A DNA stretch of 64,000 nt from RPQJ01 sp963698735 (GCA_963698735.1 CAVOSA010000025.1:1-64000); one strand, 5' to 3'. Shown: positions 30,517-40,277, counted from the first letter of the stretch. A program made the numbers and translations. Notes: generated by a model not told the origin, from the letters alone.

Positions 30517-31097
30517 CCACGCGCAATCGAACGGGTGTGCGGACAGCCAGTCTGCGCGGGAAGCAGCCAGCCGCCGCGCGTTGCGCGCTTGCGGTCGAAC
30601 TCCAGCTCGCCACCCGCCGGCCATGGGTGCCAGGCACGGTGACGCTGCGCCGCTGGGCGCGTGCCGCGCATGAAGCCGGGCTGGCTGCGCTGCCCGTGCG
30701 CCAGCGCCGCATCCATGCCGCCGTCGAGCAGGACGCCGCCGTGTGCCTGCGCGTCGTCGGCAGCGCCGAAAGCCGGCGCCTGGATCGCGACTACCGCGGC
30801 CACGACAAAGCCACCAACGTGCTCTCGTTCCCGTCGTCGCCGCAGGAGCGGGTCGCCACCGGCGTGCTGGGCGACCTCGTGATCTGCGCGCCCGTCGTCG
30901 CGCGCGAAGCGCGCGAGCAGCGCAAGGCCCTGGGGGCGCACTGGGCACACATGGTGGTGCACGGCACCCTGCACCTGCTCGGTTACGACCACGAGCGGAG
31001 GCAGGACGCGCGGACGATGGAGGCGCTCGAAGTGGAAATCCTGCGCGGATTGGGGTTTCATGATCCCTATCACTGGGTCACCGAACGGGCCGTATGA
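30513..31097 (+). CDS. ybeY: Endoribonuclease YbeY
   Basis: Zn-dependent RNase for 16S rRNA 3'-end maturation and 70S quality control. 194 residues from the ATG overlapping phoH. The core family is ~155, so the N-terminal ~30 basic residues (TTRNRTGVRTASLRGKQ) may be an extension, or an internal start may be used. The metal site HGTLHLLGYDHE (three His) and DYRGHDKATNVLSFPS are diagnostic. Translationally coupled to phoH upstream and corC downstream (ATGA). Confidence 0.94.
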   Translation: MTTRNRTGVRTASLRGKQPAAARCALAVELQLATRRPWVPGTVTLRRWARAAHEAGLAALPVRQRRIHAAVEQDAAVCLRVVGSAESRRLDRDYRGHDKATNVLSFPSSPQERVATGVLGDLVICAPVVAREAREQRKALGAHWAHMVVHGTLHLLGYDHERRQDARTMEALEVEILRGLGFHDPYHWVTERAV

Positions 31098-31960
31098 GTA
31101 GCAGCGGGCATTCAGGTTCCTCCGGCAGCTGGCTCCGTCGCCTCGCAGAGTCGATTTCCGGCGAGCCACGCAACCTGGAGCAGCTCGCCGAGGTTCTCGG
31201 CGATGCCCGTGACCGCGGCCTGATCGACGCCGAGGTGCTGCAGATGCTCGAAGCGGTGCTGCAGGTTTCCGAGATCCAGGTGCGCGACGTCATGGTGCCG
31301 CGCTCGCAGATGGTCGTGATCAACCGCGACGAGCCGGTCGAGAAGATCCTGCCGATCGTCATCGAATCGGGGCACTCGCGCTTTCCCGTTGTCGGCGAAG
31401 ACCGCGACGAGGTGCAGGGCATCCTGCTCGCCAAGGACCTGCTGCGATACTTCGTCGAAGATCAGGCCGGCGATTTCGACATCAAGGAGTGCCTGCGACC
31501 TGCAGTGTTCATCCCCGAGAGCAAGCGCCTCAACGTGCTGCTCAAGGAATTCCGCGTCACTCACAACCACATGGCTATCGTCGTGGACGAGTACGGCGGC
31601 GTGTCGGGCCTGCTGACGATCGAGGACGTGCTCGAACAGATCGTTGGCGACATCGGCGACGAATACGACATCGACGAAGGCGAGGGCATCCGCAAGGAAG
31701 GCGACCGCAGCTGGACGGTGCCGGCGCTGACCCGCATCGAGGATTTCAACCAGGCATTCGGCACGCGCTTCGCCGACGAGGAATTCGACACCATCGGCGG
31801 GCTCGTGCTGCACGAACTCGGGCGCATGCCCCGCCGCGGCGAGGCCGTGCAGATCGGCGGGCTCGAAATCAAGGTGACGCGTGCCGACCGGCGCCGCATC
31901 GAGACCCTGCGCGTCACGACGCCGCGCGACCTCGAAGTCCGCACGACGGAAGGCGGCTAG
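31094..31960 (+). CDS. corC: CorC/HlyC-type CBS-domain protein
   Basis: 288 residues (E. coli CorC/YbeX 292). Two CBS domains (around VRDVMVPRSQMVVINRDEPV and NHMAIVVDEYGGVSGLLTIE) are followed by the transporter-associated CorC_HlyC domain (FNQAFGTRFADEEFDTIGGL, RMPRRGEAVQIGGL). No TM segments. Family roles proposed are Mg2+/Co2+ efflux support and a link to ribosome metabolism through the ybeZ-ybeY-ybeX operon. Starts inside the ybeY stop (ATGA). Confidence 0.92.
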   Translation: MSSSGHSGSSGSWLRRLAESISGEPRNLEQLAEVLGDARDRGLIDAEVLQMLEAVLQVSEIQVRDVMVPRSQMVVINRDEPVEKILPIVIESGHSRFPVVGEDRDEVQGILLAKDLLRYFVEDQAGDFDIKECLRPAVFIPESKRLNVLLKEFRVTHNHMAIVVDEYGGVSGLLTIEDVLEQIVGDIGDEYDIDEGEGIRKEGDRSWTVPALTRIEDFNQAFGTRFADEEFDTIGGLVLHELGRMPRRGEAVQIGGLEIKVTRADRRRIETLRVTTPRDLEVRTTEGG

Positions 31961-31964
31961 CCGG

Positions 31965-33482
31965 GTGGACGTCCCGGCCCTGCTGCAGCGCGTCCTCGAC
32001 CGCGGACGCTGGCTGGCGCTGCCGCTCGGCAGCCTGCTCGCGCTCGCGTTCGCCCCGGTCGATCATTTCCTGCTGGCGTTTGCCAGCCCGGCGGCACTGT
32101 TCGTGCTGTGGCACGGCGTGCGCCCGCGCGAGGCTGCGTGGCGCGGCTTCCTGTTCACGGGCGGCACGTTCCTGGCCGGCACGTACTGGCTGTACCACAG
32201 CATTCACCTCGTGGGCCAGGCGCCGCTCTGGATCGCGCTGTTCCTCATGCTCGGCCTGGTTGCGATCATGGGCACGTACACGGCCGCCATCGGTTACGTG
32301 GCCGCGCGCTGGGCGCCAGCACGAGGCGCGTTACGCTGGCTGTTCCTGCTGCCAGCGCTCTGGGTGTTCGCGGAATGGATGCGCGGCTGGTTCCTGAGTG
32401 GCTTTCCCTGGCTGGCACTCGGGTATTCGCAACTGGCCACGCCATTGCGCGGCTACGCACCCGTGCTGGGAGTGTACGGCGTGAGCCTCGCGGCGGCGGT
32501 GACCGCGGGCGTCCTTGCCACGCTGCTGCTCGGTCGAGCACGCGAACGCATCGTCGCTGTCGTCGTGGCGCTCGCCGTCTGGGGCGCCGGCACGGCGCTG
32601 ACCCGCGTCGACTGGACGATCGAACGCGGCGCGCCGCTGCGCGTCGCCCTGGTGCAGGGGGCAGTGCCGCAGTCGATGAAGTGGGAAGCGGGTCACCGCG
32701 AGCACACGATGCAGCTCTATGCCCACCAGATGGCGCCGTACCTGGGCAGCGACGTCATCGTCTGGCCGGAGTCGGCGATTCCCGCGCTCGAGGAAAACGT
32801 GCGGCCGTACCTCGCGCAGATGGCGCAGCTGGCGAACGAGAGCGGCTCGTCGCTGATCATGGGCCTGCTGCGGCGTGATGCGGCCAGCGGCGCGTACCAC
32901 AACTCGATCGCGGCCTGGGCGCTCGACCAGCCGGTCCAGTGGTATGACAAGCGCCGGCTCGTCCCGTTCGGCGAGTTCTTTCCGGTGCCGCAGGCCGTGC
33001 GCGAATGGCTGCGGCTCATGAACCTGCCGTACTCCGACTTCGAGCCGGGCCGTGACGATCCGGTGCCGCTGCGGGCGGCCGGCGAAACCTTCGCGCCCAC
33101 GATCTGCTACGAGGATGCCTACGGTTCGGAACAGCTCGCGCTCGTCCGGCGGTCGTCGCTGCTCGTGAACGTGACCAACGACGCCTGGTTCGGCGATTCG
33201 ACCGCGCCGCACCAGCACGTCGACATCAGTCGCATGCGCTCGCTCGAGAGCGGTCGGGCGATGCTGCGCGCGACCAACGACGGCGTCACGGCGTTGATCG
33301 AGCACGATGGTTCCCTGATCGGCACGCTGCCGCAGTTCCAGCCGGCAGTGCTTACGGGCACCGTGCAGCCGCGGACAGGCATGACCCCCTACGTGCGCTT
33401 CGGCAACTGGCCGGTGCTGGCCGTGCTCTGGCTCGCCGTGGCGTACATCGCGGTCACCGGCCGCCGGAGCCGCCATCGATGA
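31965..33482 (+). CDS. lnt: Apolipoprotein N-acyltransferase
   Basis: Inner-membrane enzyme that adds the third acyl chain to lipoproteins before Lol sorting. 505 residues from a GTG start 4 bp after corC; E. coli 512. About six N-terminal TM segments are followed by a periplasmic nitrilase-fold domain. The catalytic triad is visible as E in VIVWPESAIP, K in YDKRRLVPFGEFFP and C in TICYEDAYG. The final TM (FGNWPVLAVLWLAVAYIAVT) is present. The next gene starts inside its stop (ATGA). Confidence 0.95.
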   Translation: MDVPALLQRVLDRGRWLALPLGSLLALAFAPVDHFLLAFASPAALFVLWHGVRPREAAWRGFLFTGGTFLAGTYWLYHSIHLVGQAPLWIALFLMLGLVAIMGTYTAAIGYVAARWAPARGALRWLFLLPALWVFAEWMRGWFLSGFPWLALGYSQLATPLRGYAPVLGVYGVSLAAAVTAGVLATLLLGRARERIVAVVVALAVWGAGTALTRVDWTIERGAPLRVALVQGAVPQSMKWEAGHREHTMQLYAHQMAPYLGSDVIVWPESAIPALEENVRPYLAQMAQLANESGSSLIMGLLRRDAASGAYHNSIAAWALDQPVQWYDKRRLVPFGEFFPVPQAVREWLRLMNLPYSDFEPGRDDPVPLRAAGETFAPTICYEDAYGSEQLALVRRSSLLVNVTNDAWFGDSTAPHQHVDISRMRSLESGRAMLRATNDGVTALIEHDGSLIGTLPQFQPAVLTGTVQPRTGMTPYVRFGNWPVLAVLWLAVAYIAVTGRRSRHR

Positions 33483-34555
33483 GCGAACACCGCGGCGCAA
33501 TCACGGCGGAAGGCGAACTCTATCCGTCGCCGCGGCGCGCTCTCGACTACCTCGAGATCGATCCGCCCGAGCCCGGCCATGCCCTGGCGCTGGGTGAGGG
33601 GTTGCTGTGGGCGCGAATTCCGCTGCCGATGGAGCTCAACCACATCAACGTCTGGCTGCTCGCGCACGAGGATGGCTGGATGCTGGTGGACACCGGGCTG
33701 GCCGAAGACGTGTGCCGCGAGGCCTGGCACTCCCTGGAGTTCAACGACCTCGGTGGCCGCCCGCTGCGCCGGATCTTCCTGACGCACGACCATCCGGATC
33801 ACATGGGACTCTCGCGCTGGCTGCACGAGCGTCACGGTGCTCCGGTGTGGATGTCCGAGATCGGGCACGCGTCGACCGGCGAATACCTTGCGACGTCGCC
33901 CGCCGCGCTCGGCGCAATGCGCCACGGCTTCCTGAACGGGCACGGCATGGAGATCGAGCTGGAAGCGCTGCTCAAGGCCTCCGGCAGCGAGCACGGCAAG
34001 TGGTTCGGCGGCTTGCCGCCGTTGGCGCACGCGCCCTCCGGCGGCGAGCGCCTGGCGGCGGCAGGACGCGATTGGGAGATCATCGAGACCAGCGGCCACT
34101 GTCGCGGTCACCTGTGCCTGTACGACGCGCGGAACGAAGTGCTCATCACCGGCGACCAGGTGCTGCCCACGATTTCTCCAAACGTCAGCGTGCTGGCCCA
34201 CCGGCCGGACGCGAACCCGTTGGGCGAGTTCCTCGGCTCGCTCGCACGGCTCGAACAATGCGCGCGCAACACGCTCGTGCTGCCGTCCCACGGCCGGCCG
34301 TTCCGTGGGCTGCAGCGCCGCATCCAGGTGCTGCGCTCACACCACATGGAGCAACTCGACAACCTGCGCGCGGCCTGCCGGGAATCGCGGTCTGCTTACG
34401 ACCTGCTGCCGGTCATGTACGGACGGCCGCTGCGCGGCTACCACCGCTTCCTCGCGCTAGGCGAAACCGTTGCGCACCTCAATTACCTTTGGCACAACGG
34501 CGACCTTGCGCGTACCGTGGACGACGCCGGCCGTGTCCGTTTCGTGGCTGGTTGA
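33479..34555 (+). CDS. MBL-fold metallo-hydrolase
   Basis: Metallo-beta-lactamase superfamily hydrolase, 358 residues, cytoplasmic. Metal ligands: HDHPDHMG (HxHxDH), H in TSGHCRGHL, D in LITGDQVLP and H in LPSHGRPFRG. The C-terminal ~90 residues are an extra alpha-helical domain (HHMEQLDNLRAACRE) like that of the MBL group with a winged-helix-type tail. Substrate unknown; thioester hydrolysis is common in this branch. Overlaps lnt by ATGA, so it is likely in the ybeZ-lnt operon. Confidence 0.83.
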   Translation: MSEHRGAITAEGELYPSPRRALDYLEIDPPEPGHALALGEGLLWARIPLPMELNHINVWLLAHEDGWMLVDTGLAEDVCREAWHSLEFNDLGGRPLRRIFLTHDHPDHMGLSRWLHERHGAPVWMSEIGHASTGEYLATSPAALGAMRHGFLNGHGMEIELEALLKASGSEHGKWFGGLPPLAHAPSGGERLAAAGRDWEIIETSGHCRGHLCLYDARNEVLITGDQVLPTISPNVSVLAHRPDANPLGEFLGSLARLEQCARNTLVLPSHGRPFRGLQRRIQVLRSHHMEQLDNLRAACRESRSAYDLLPVMYGRPLRGYHRFLALGETVAHLNYLWHNGDLARTVDDAGRVRFVAG

Positions 34556-34565
34556 GGAGGCAAGC

Positions 34566-35006
34566 ATGGATCTATCTGCAGCGACGGTCTGGTGGGTGCT
34601 GGCAGGAATTGCGGTCGCGGTCGAACTGTCCTCGGGCACGTTTTACCTGCTGATGCTGGCACTCGGTCTCGCGGCCGGGGCGCTCGCCAGTTACCTCGGG
34701 TTCGGCGTGCCGTCGCAGATCGTCATTGCCGGCATCGTCGGCGGCGGCGCTACGGCGTTGCTGCATTGGCGGCGCCTCCGCGGGGTTCCGGTCGCGCCGG
34801 CTGCGCAGAATCGTGACGCGAACCTCGACATCGGCGAGCGCGTGTACGTGCAGGAATGGGCGGCGAACCGCACCGCGCGCGTGCAGTATCGAGGCTCGCC
34901 CTGGGAGGCGCGCCTGGCACCGGGTGCGCCGTCGGCTCCGGGCGAGCACCTGGTCAGCGCCGTGGAAGGCAACTGGCTGGTGCTCGAGCCGGCGCCGCGG
35001 CGGTAA
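34566..35006 (+). CDS. NfeD-like membrane protein (YbbK/NfeD1b type)
   Basis: 146 residues. Two to three TM segments (TVWWVLAGIAVAVELSSGTF, LLMLALGLAAGALASYLGF, IVIAGIVGGGATALLHW) are followed by an OB-fold domain (NLDIGERVYVQEWAANRTAR to GNWLVLEPAPRR). This is the short NfeD form that occurs next to a stomatin-type SPFH gene, as here. Together they are thought to form membrane microdomain complexes that shape lipid rafts or protease access; the exact role is not established. Confidence 0.86.
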   Translation: MDLSAATVWWVLAGIAVAVELSSGTFYLLMLALGLAAGALASYLGFGVPSQIVIAGIVGGGATALLHWRRLRGVPVAPAAQNRDANLDIGERVYVQEWAANRTARVQYRGSPWEARLAPGAPSAPGEHLVSAVEGNWLVLEPAPRR

Positions 35007-35046
35007 AAGACATGGCAATCGAATCCAGGATAGGGACGGGCTGAAC

Positions 35047-35955
35047 ATGGAAATCGCACTCGTGTTCGCGGTCATCGCGATCATTTTCATCATGCAGACG
35101 ATCAAGATCGTGCCGCAGCAGCACGCCTGGGTCGTGGAGCGGCTCGGCAAGTACGACCGCACGCTGACCCCGGGCCTGAGCTTCGTCGTGCCGTTCATCG
35201 AACGCGTCGCCTACAAGCATTCGCTCAAGGAAGTGCCGCTCGACGTGCCGAGCCAGGTCTGCATCACCAAGGACAACACGCAGCTGCAGGTCGACGGCAT
35301 CATCTACTTCCAGGTCACGGACCCGATGCGCGCGAGCTACGGCTCGAGCAACTACGTGCTGGCGATCACGCAGCTGGCGCAGACGCTGTTGCGCTCGGTC
35401 ATCGGCAAGATGGAACTCGACAAGACCTTCGAGGAGCGCGATGCGATCAACGCGTCGGTGGTGAGTGCGCTCGACGAGGCGGCCGCCAACTGGGGCGTGA
35501 AGGTGCTGCGTTACGAGATCAAGGACCTCACGCCGCCGCAGGAGATCCTGCGTTCGATGCAGGCACAGATCACGGCCGAGCGCGAGAAGCGTGCGCTGAT
35601 CGCGGCCTCGGAAGGCCGCAAGCAGGAACAGATCAACATCGCGACCGGCGAGCGCGAAGCCTCCATCGCCCGCTCCGAGGGCGAGCGCCAGGCCGAGATC
35701 AACAAGGCGCAGGGCGAGGCATCGGCGATCGTGGCGGTGGCTGATGCGACCGCGGACGCGATACGCAAGGTCGCCCAGGCGATCCAGCAACCCGGCGGCG
35801 AGCAGGCGGTGCAGCTGAAGGTGGCCGAAAAGGCCGTTGAGGCCTACGCCCAGCTCGCGCAGAAGAACAACACGATGATCGTCCCCGGCAACATGGCGGA
35901 GGTCTCGTCCCTGATCGGCACGGCGATGGCGCTGATGAAGGTCAAGACGCCCTGA
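35047..35955 (+). CDS. qmcA: SPFH/stomatin-family protein (QmcA-like)
   Basis: Membrane-anchored scaffold, 302 residues. N-terminal TM MEIALVFAVIAIIFIM, then the SPFH domain (PQQHAWVVERLGKYDRTLTP, VDGIIYFQVTDPMRASYGSS). A long Ala/Glu-rich coiled coil follows (ITAEREKRALIAASEGRKQE onward), then a C-terminal hydrophobic turn (NMAEVSSLIGTAMALMK). E. coli QmcA is 305 residues. It follows its NfeD partner by 40 bp. Confidence 0.9.
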   Translation: MEIALVFAVIAIIFIMQTIKIVPQQHAWVVERLGKYDRTLTPGLSFVVPFIERVAYKHSLKEVPLDVPSQVCITKDNTQLQVDGIIYFQVTDPMRASYGSSNYVLAITQLAQTLLRSVIGKMELDKTFEERDAINASVVSALDEAAANWGVKVLRYEIKDLTPPQEILRSMQAQITAEREKRALIAASEGRKQEQINIATGEREASIARSEGERQAEINKAQGEASAIVAVADATADAIRKVAQAIQQPGGEQAVQLKVAEKAVEAYAQLAQKNNTMIVPGNMAEVSSLIGTAMALMKVKTP

Positions 35956-36025
35956 GGCTTGCTGGCCCGGGGTGCGCCCGGTCCAGTATCCTGTGCAGTC
36001 CGCCCCACGTCCGAACCGGTCGATC

Positions 36026-38611
36026 ATGCAGGAACGTTACGAACCGTCCGTCCTCGAGCCGCAGGCCCAGGCCTACTGGGACACGAGCGGCAGCTTCGCC
36101 GTCGCCGAGGACCCGTCCCGCCCGAAGTACTACTGCCTGTGCATGTTCCCGTACCCGAGCGGGCGCCTGCACATGGGACACGTTCGCAACTACACGATCG
36201 GCGACGTGATCACGCGCTACATGCGCATGCAGGGCCACAACGTGCTGCAGCCGATGGGCTGGGACGCTTTCGGCCTGCCCGCCGAGAACGCGGCGATGGC
36301 CAACGGCGTGCCGCCCGCGCAGTGGACGTACGACAACATCGCGTACATGAAGCGGCAGCTGAAGTCGCTCGGCTTCGGCATCGACTGGTCCCGCGAGGTC
36401 GCGACCTGCAAGCCCGACTACTACCGCTGGAACCAGTGGCTGTTCCTGCGCATGCTCGAGAAGGGCATCGCCTATCGCAAGACCGGCACGGTCAACTGGG
36501 ACCCGGTGGACCAGACTGTGCTCGCGAACGAGCAGGTCATCGACGGCCGCGGCTGGCGCACGGGCGCGCTGGTCGAGAAGCGCGAAATCCCGATGTACTA
36601 CCTAGGCATCACGAAGTACGCCGAGGACCTGCTCGGCGCGCTGCAGGGGCTGCCGGGCTGGCCCGAGCGCGTGAAGCTGATGCAGGAGAACTGGATCGGC
36701 CGCTCCGAGGGCCTCGAGATCGAGTTCGAGGTCGAAGGCGGCGGTGCGCTCGGCATCTACACGACGCGTCCGGACACGCTGCTCGGCGTCACCTACATGG
36801 CCGTCGCGGCGGAGCATCCGCTCGCGCAGCGAGCTGCCAGGGACAATCCCGACCTGCAGCAGTTCATCGCCGAATGCCAGCGCAACGGCGTCACCGAAGC
36901 CGCGCTCGAGACCATGGAGAAGCGCGGCATGCCGCTCGGCATTCACGCGATTCACCCGATCAGCGGCGACCGCATCCCGGTCTGGGTCGCGAACTTCGTG
37001 CTCATGGGCTATGGCACGGGCGCTGTGATGGCCGTTCCGGCCCACGACCAGCGCGACTACGAGTTCGCGCGCCGCTACGGCCTGCGCATCCATCAGGTCA
37101 TCCAGCCGTCCGACGGTTCGCTCGCGCAGATCGACGACGGCGCGTACCTCGAGCACGGCACCCTGATCAACTCGGGGCAGTTCGACGGCCTGGACTTCGA
37201 CGAAGCGTTCGATGCGTTCGCCAAGCTGTTCGAGGCGCAGGGCAAGGGCAAGCGCCGCGTCAATTTCCGCCTGCGCGACTGGGGCATCTCGCGCCAGCGC
37301 TACTGGGGCTGCCCGATCCCGCTGATCCACTGCGGCGATTGCGGCGTGCAACCCGTGCCAGACGACCAGTTGCCGGTCGTGCTGCCGGAAGATCTCGTGC
37401 CGGATGGCAGCGGCAACCCGCTCGGCAGGAATTCCAGGTTCCTCGAATGCCAGTGCCCGAAGTGCGGCAAGCCTGCGCGCCGCGAGACGGACACCATGGA
37501 CACGTTCGTGGACTCGAGCTGGTACTACTTCCGTTTCGCCAGCGCGAACAACGACCGTGCGATGGTGGACGACCGCGCGCAGTACTGGCTGCCCGTGGAC
37601 CAGTACATCGGCGGCATCGAGCACGCGATCCTGCACCTGCTGTACTCGCGGTTCTGGACCCGCGTCATGCGCGACCTGGGCCTGACGCAGGTCGAGGAGC
37701 CGTTCGCCAACCTGCTGACGCAGGGCATGGTGCTGAACGAAATCTATCTCAGGAAGCCCGCTGAAGGCCGCATCCAGTACTTCAACCCCGCCGACGTCGA
37801 CGTGCAGACGGACGAGAAGGGTGCGCGCATCGGCGCGACGCTGCGTGCCGACGGGCAGCCGGTCGAGAGTGCCGGCATCGGCACCATGTCGAAGTCGAAG
37901 AACAATGGCGTGGATCCGCAGGCGCTCGTCCAGCAGTACGGTGCCGACACGGCACGGCTCTTCATGATGTTCGCGGCCCCGCCCGAACAGACGCTCGAGT
38001 GGAGCGATGAAGGCGTCGAAGGCGCGTTCCGCTTCATGAAGCGCCTGTGGAAGGCCGTGCACCAGCACGTGCAGGGCGGCCCGCTCGAAGCGTCGCTCGA
38101 CAAGGCCGCGCTATCGCCGGCGCAGCGCGACATTCGCCGCCAGGTGCACGAGACGCTCGCCAAGATCACGAACGACATCGGCAGGCGCCGCACGTTCAAC
38201 ACCGCAATCGCCGCGGTGATGGAACTCATGAACGGGCTCGCGAAGTTCGATGATCGCAGCGCGCAGGGTCGCGCCGTCGTGCAGGAGGCCCTCGAGATCG
38301 TCGTGCTGGGCCTGTCGCCCGTCGTCCCGCACGCGTGCCACGCGTTGTGGAAGGAGCTCGGTCATGACGGCGCCGTGATCGACGAGCGCTGGCCGCAGGT
38401 GGATGCGGGTGCGCTGGTGCGTGACGCGATCGAAGTCGTGGTGCAGGTGAACGGCAAGCTGCGTGGCCGCGTCACGGTGCCAGCCAGCGCCGACGAGGCG
38501 CAGGTGCGCGAAGCGGCCCTCGCCGATGAGGGCGTGCAGAAGTACATGGACGGCAAGCCGATCCGGAAGTTCGTGTACGTGCGCGGCAAGCTCGCTAACG
38601 TCGTCGTGTGA
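36026..38611 (+). CDS. leuS: Leucyl-tRNA synthetase
   Basis: Class I aminoacyl-tRNA synthetase, 861 residues (E. coli 860). HIGH motif as HMGH in PYPSGRLHMGHVRNYTIGD, KMSKS as TMSKSKNNGVDP. The CP1 editing domain (TTRPDTLLGVTYMAVAAEH, AHDQRDYEFARRYGL), zinc-type CPKCGK segment and the C-terminal anticodon and tail domains are intact. The ATG at 36026 gives the standard MQERYEPSVLEPQAQAYW; upstream in-frame sequence lacks conservation. The stop overlaps the lptE GTG (GTGA). Confidence 0.98.
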   Translation: MQERYEPSVLEPQAQAYWDTSGSFAVAEDPSRPKYYCLCMFPYPSGRLHMGHVRNYTIGDVITRYMRMQGHNVLQPMGWDAFGLPAENAAMANGVPPAQWTYDNIAYMKRQLKSLGFGIDWSREVATCKPDYYRWNQWLFLRMLEKGIAYRKTGTVNWDPVDQTVLANEQVIDGRGWRTGALVEKREIPMYYLGITKYAEDLLGALQGLPGWPERVKLMQENWIGRSEGLEIEFEVEGGGALGIYTTRPDTLLGVTYMAVAAEHPLAQRAARDNPDLQQFIAECQRNGVTEAALETMEKRGMPLGIHAIHPISGDRIPVWVANFVLMGYGTGAVMAVPAHDQRDYEFARRYGLRIHQVIQPSDGSLAQIDDGAYLEHGTLINSGQFDGLDFDEAFDAFAKLFEAQGKGKRRVNFRLRDWGISRQRYWGCPIPLIHCGDCGVQPVPDDQLPVVLPEDLVPDGSGNPLGRNSRFLECQCPKCGKPARRETDTMDTFVDSSWYYFRFASANNDRAMVDDRAQYWLPVDQYIGGIEHAILHLLYSRFWTRVMRDLGLTQVEEPFANLLTQGMVLNEIYLRKPAEGRIQYFNPADVDVQTDEKGARIGATLRADGQPVESAGIGTMSKSKNNGVDPQALVQQYGADTARLFMMFAAPPEQTLEWSDEGVEGAFRFMKRLWKAVHQHVQGGPLEASLDKAALSPAQRDIRRQVHETLAKITNDIGRRRTFNTAIAAVMELMNGLAKFDDRSAQGRAVVQEALEIVVLGLSPVVPHACHALWKELGHDGAVIDERWPQVDAGALVRDAIEVVVQVNGKLRGRVTVPASADEAQVREAALADEGVQKYMDGKPIRKFVYVRGKLANVVV

Positions 38612-39108
38612 ACGCCGTGCGCGCGCCGATGTTGACTTGGGTGACGTTGGCGAGCTTCGTCGTGCTGCTGATGGGTTGCGGCTTCCACCTGCAGGGCAGT
38701 GGGGCGCTGCCCGAAACCAGTCGCAAGGTGCGCATCGTCACGGCGGACGAAGTGACACCGTTCGCCGTCGAACTGCGCCGGGCCATCGAGCGCTCAGGCG
38801 GCCAGCTCGCGAACACTTCCGCCGAGGCGGACATCGTGATCCGCATCCAGCGCGACCGCAGCGGCCGTCGGGTGCTGTCGGTCTCCGCACGCAACACGCC
38901 GCAGGAGTATGAGATCTACTACTCCATCGAATACTCGGTGGACCGCGGCGGCCAGGAAGTGCTCGAGAGACAGCCCCTCGAGATGGTCCGCAACATGAGC
39001 TTCGAGGACTCGCAGCTGCTTGCGAAGGACCGCGAGGAGGCCATCCTGCGCGAGGCAATGGCGCGGGACATTGCGATGCTCGTGACGCGCCGGCTCGAAT
39101 CGCTCTGA
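38608..39108 (+). CDS. lptE: LPS-assembly lipoprotein LptE
   Basis: Outer-membrane lipoprotein that plugs the LptD barrel during LPS insertion. 166 residues from a GTG overlapping leuS. Signal peptide with lipobox (VVLLMGC); the mature start CGFHLQGSGALPETSRKV is the LptE hallmark. ELRRAIERSGGQL and the C-terminal AMARDIAMLVTRRLES helix fit the family. The leuS-lptE-holA-nadD order is standard, but here pip lies between lptE and holA. Confidence 0.92.
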   Translation: MNAVRAPMLTWVTLASFVVLLMGCGFHLQGSGALPETSRKVRIVTADEVTPFAVELRRAIERSGGQLANTSAEADIVIRIQRDRSGRRVLSVSARNTPQEYEIYYSIEYSVDRGGQEVLERQPLEMVRNMSFEDSQLLAKDREEAILREAMARDIAMLVTRRLESL

Positions 39109-39121
39109 GCGCCGTCGGGGA

Positions 39122-40081
39122 TCAGCGCGCGAACCGATCCGTCGCCGACACCAGCTCGTGCGTATTGCCTGCCTCCATTGCCGAGTGCCCCGCGTCCGGC
39201 ACGACGCGGAAGTCAGCTTCTGGCCAGGCCGTGTGCAGGTCCCACGCGCTGCGCATCGGGCAGACGACGTCGTAGCGGCCCTGCACGATCACCGCCGGAA
39301 TGTGGCGGATCCTGCGCACCCCGCGCAGCAACTGGTCCTCGCGTTCGAAGAAGCCCTGGTTGACGAAGTAGTGGCATTCGATGCGAGCCACCGCGATGGC
39401 AAAATCATCTGCGTTCCAGCTGGCGATGTTCTGCTCGTTGACGAGCAGGTAGCTCGTTGCGGCCTCCCATTCGGCCCACGCCTTCGCGGCTTTCAGCTGC
39501 ACTGCGCGGCTGCGGCTCGTGAGCCGCTTGTAGAATGCGCCGACGAGATCGCCGCGTTCGGCTTTCGGGATCGCAGCAAGGTAGTTCTGCCAGTGATCCG
39601 GGAAGATCGCGCTGGCGCCGTGCTGGTAGAACCAGTGAATCTCCCAGTCGCGCAGCATGAAGATGCCGCGCAGCACGAGTTCGGTAACGCGCTTCGGGTG
39701 CGTTTCTGCATAGGCCAGCGACAGCGTCGAACCCCACGAGCCGCCGAACACCAGCCACTTCTCGATGCCGAGGTGCTTGCGCAACAGTTCCATGTCCGCC
39801 ACGAGATGCCACGTGGTGTTGTCCACGAGGCTCGCGTGCGGCTTGCTGCGGCCGCAGCCGCGCTGGTCGAACAGCACGATGCGGTACTTGCGCGGGTCGA
39901 AAAAGCGGCGCGAACTCTCGCCGGCCCCTGCACCCGGGCCGCCGTGCACGAACACCGCGGGCTTGCCACGCGGATTGCCGCATTCTTCCCAGTAGATTTC
40001 GTGCTCGGGCGCGACTCGTAACCAGCCGCTGCGGTAGGGCTTGATATCGGGGTAGAGGGTGCGTCGAGCAGGGGATGCCAT
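39122..40081 (-). CDS. pip: Proline iminopeptidase (alpha/beta hydrolase, S33)
   Basis: Releases N-terminal proline from peptides. 319 residues. Oxyanion-hole region VHGGPGAGAGESSRRFFDP, then FDQRGCGRS, nucleophile elbow GGSWGSTLSLAYAE (Ser), Asp in VQGRYDVVCPM and His in VPDAGHSAMEAG. The ATG at 40081 (MASPARRTLYPDIKPYRSGW) matches family N-termini; open frame extends further upstream but is not conserved. It sits antisense inside the normally continuous lptE-holA-nadD cluster, suggesting a later insertion. Confidence 0.93.
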   Translation of the reverse strand: MASPARRTLYPDIKPYRSGWLRVAPEHEIYWEECGNPRGKPAVFVHGGPGAGAGESSRRFFDPRKYRIVLFDQRGCGRSKPHASLVDNTTWHLVADMELLRKHLGIEKWLVFGGSWGSTLSLAYAETHPKRVTELVLRGIFMLRDWEIHWFYQHGASAIFPDHWQNYLAAIPKAERGDLVGAFYKRLTSRSRAVQLKAAKAWAEWEAATSYLLVNEQNIASWNADDFAIAVARIECHYFVNQGFFEREDQLLRGVRRIRHIPAVIVQGRYDVVCPMRSAWDLHTAWPEADFRVVPDAGHSAMEAGNTHELVSATDRFAR

Positions 40082-40277
40082 GCGGAGGCTCCGTGGAGGC
40101 GGACAGTGCGGGGAATATAGCCGAGGGCGGGCGGCATGGGTTGGGGGCCGGGAGCTGGCCGGACACGCGCCAGCCGGTGGTGCGCCGCCGGTCAAGGCGG
40201 CATAATCTCCCGCACATGCCGAGCCACCCACAGGCGAGCTGCCCACCGCGGACACGCGCCGCAGGCCATTCCGCCCG

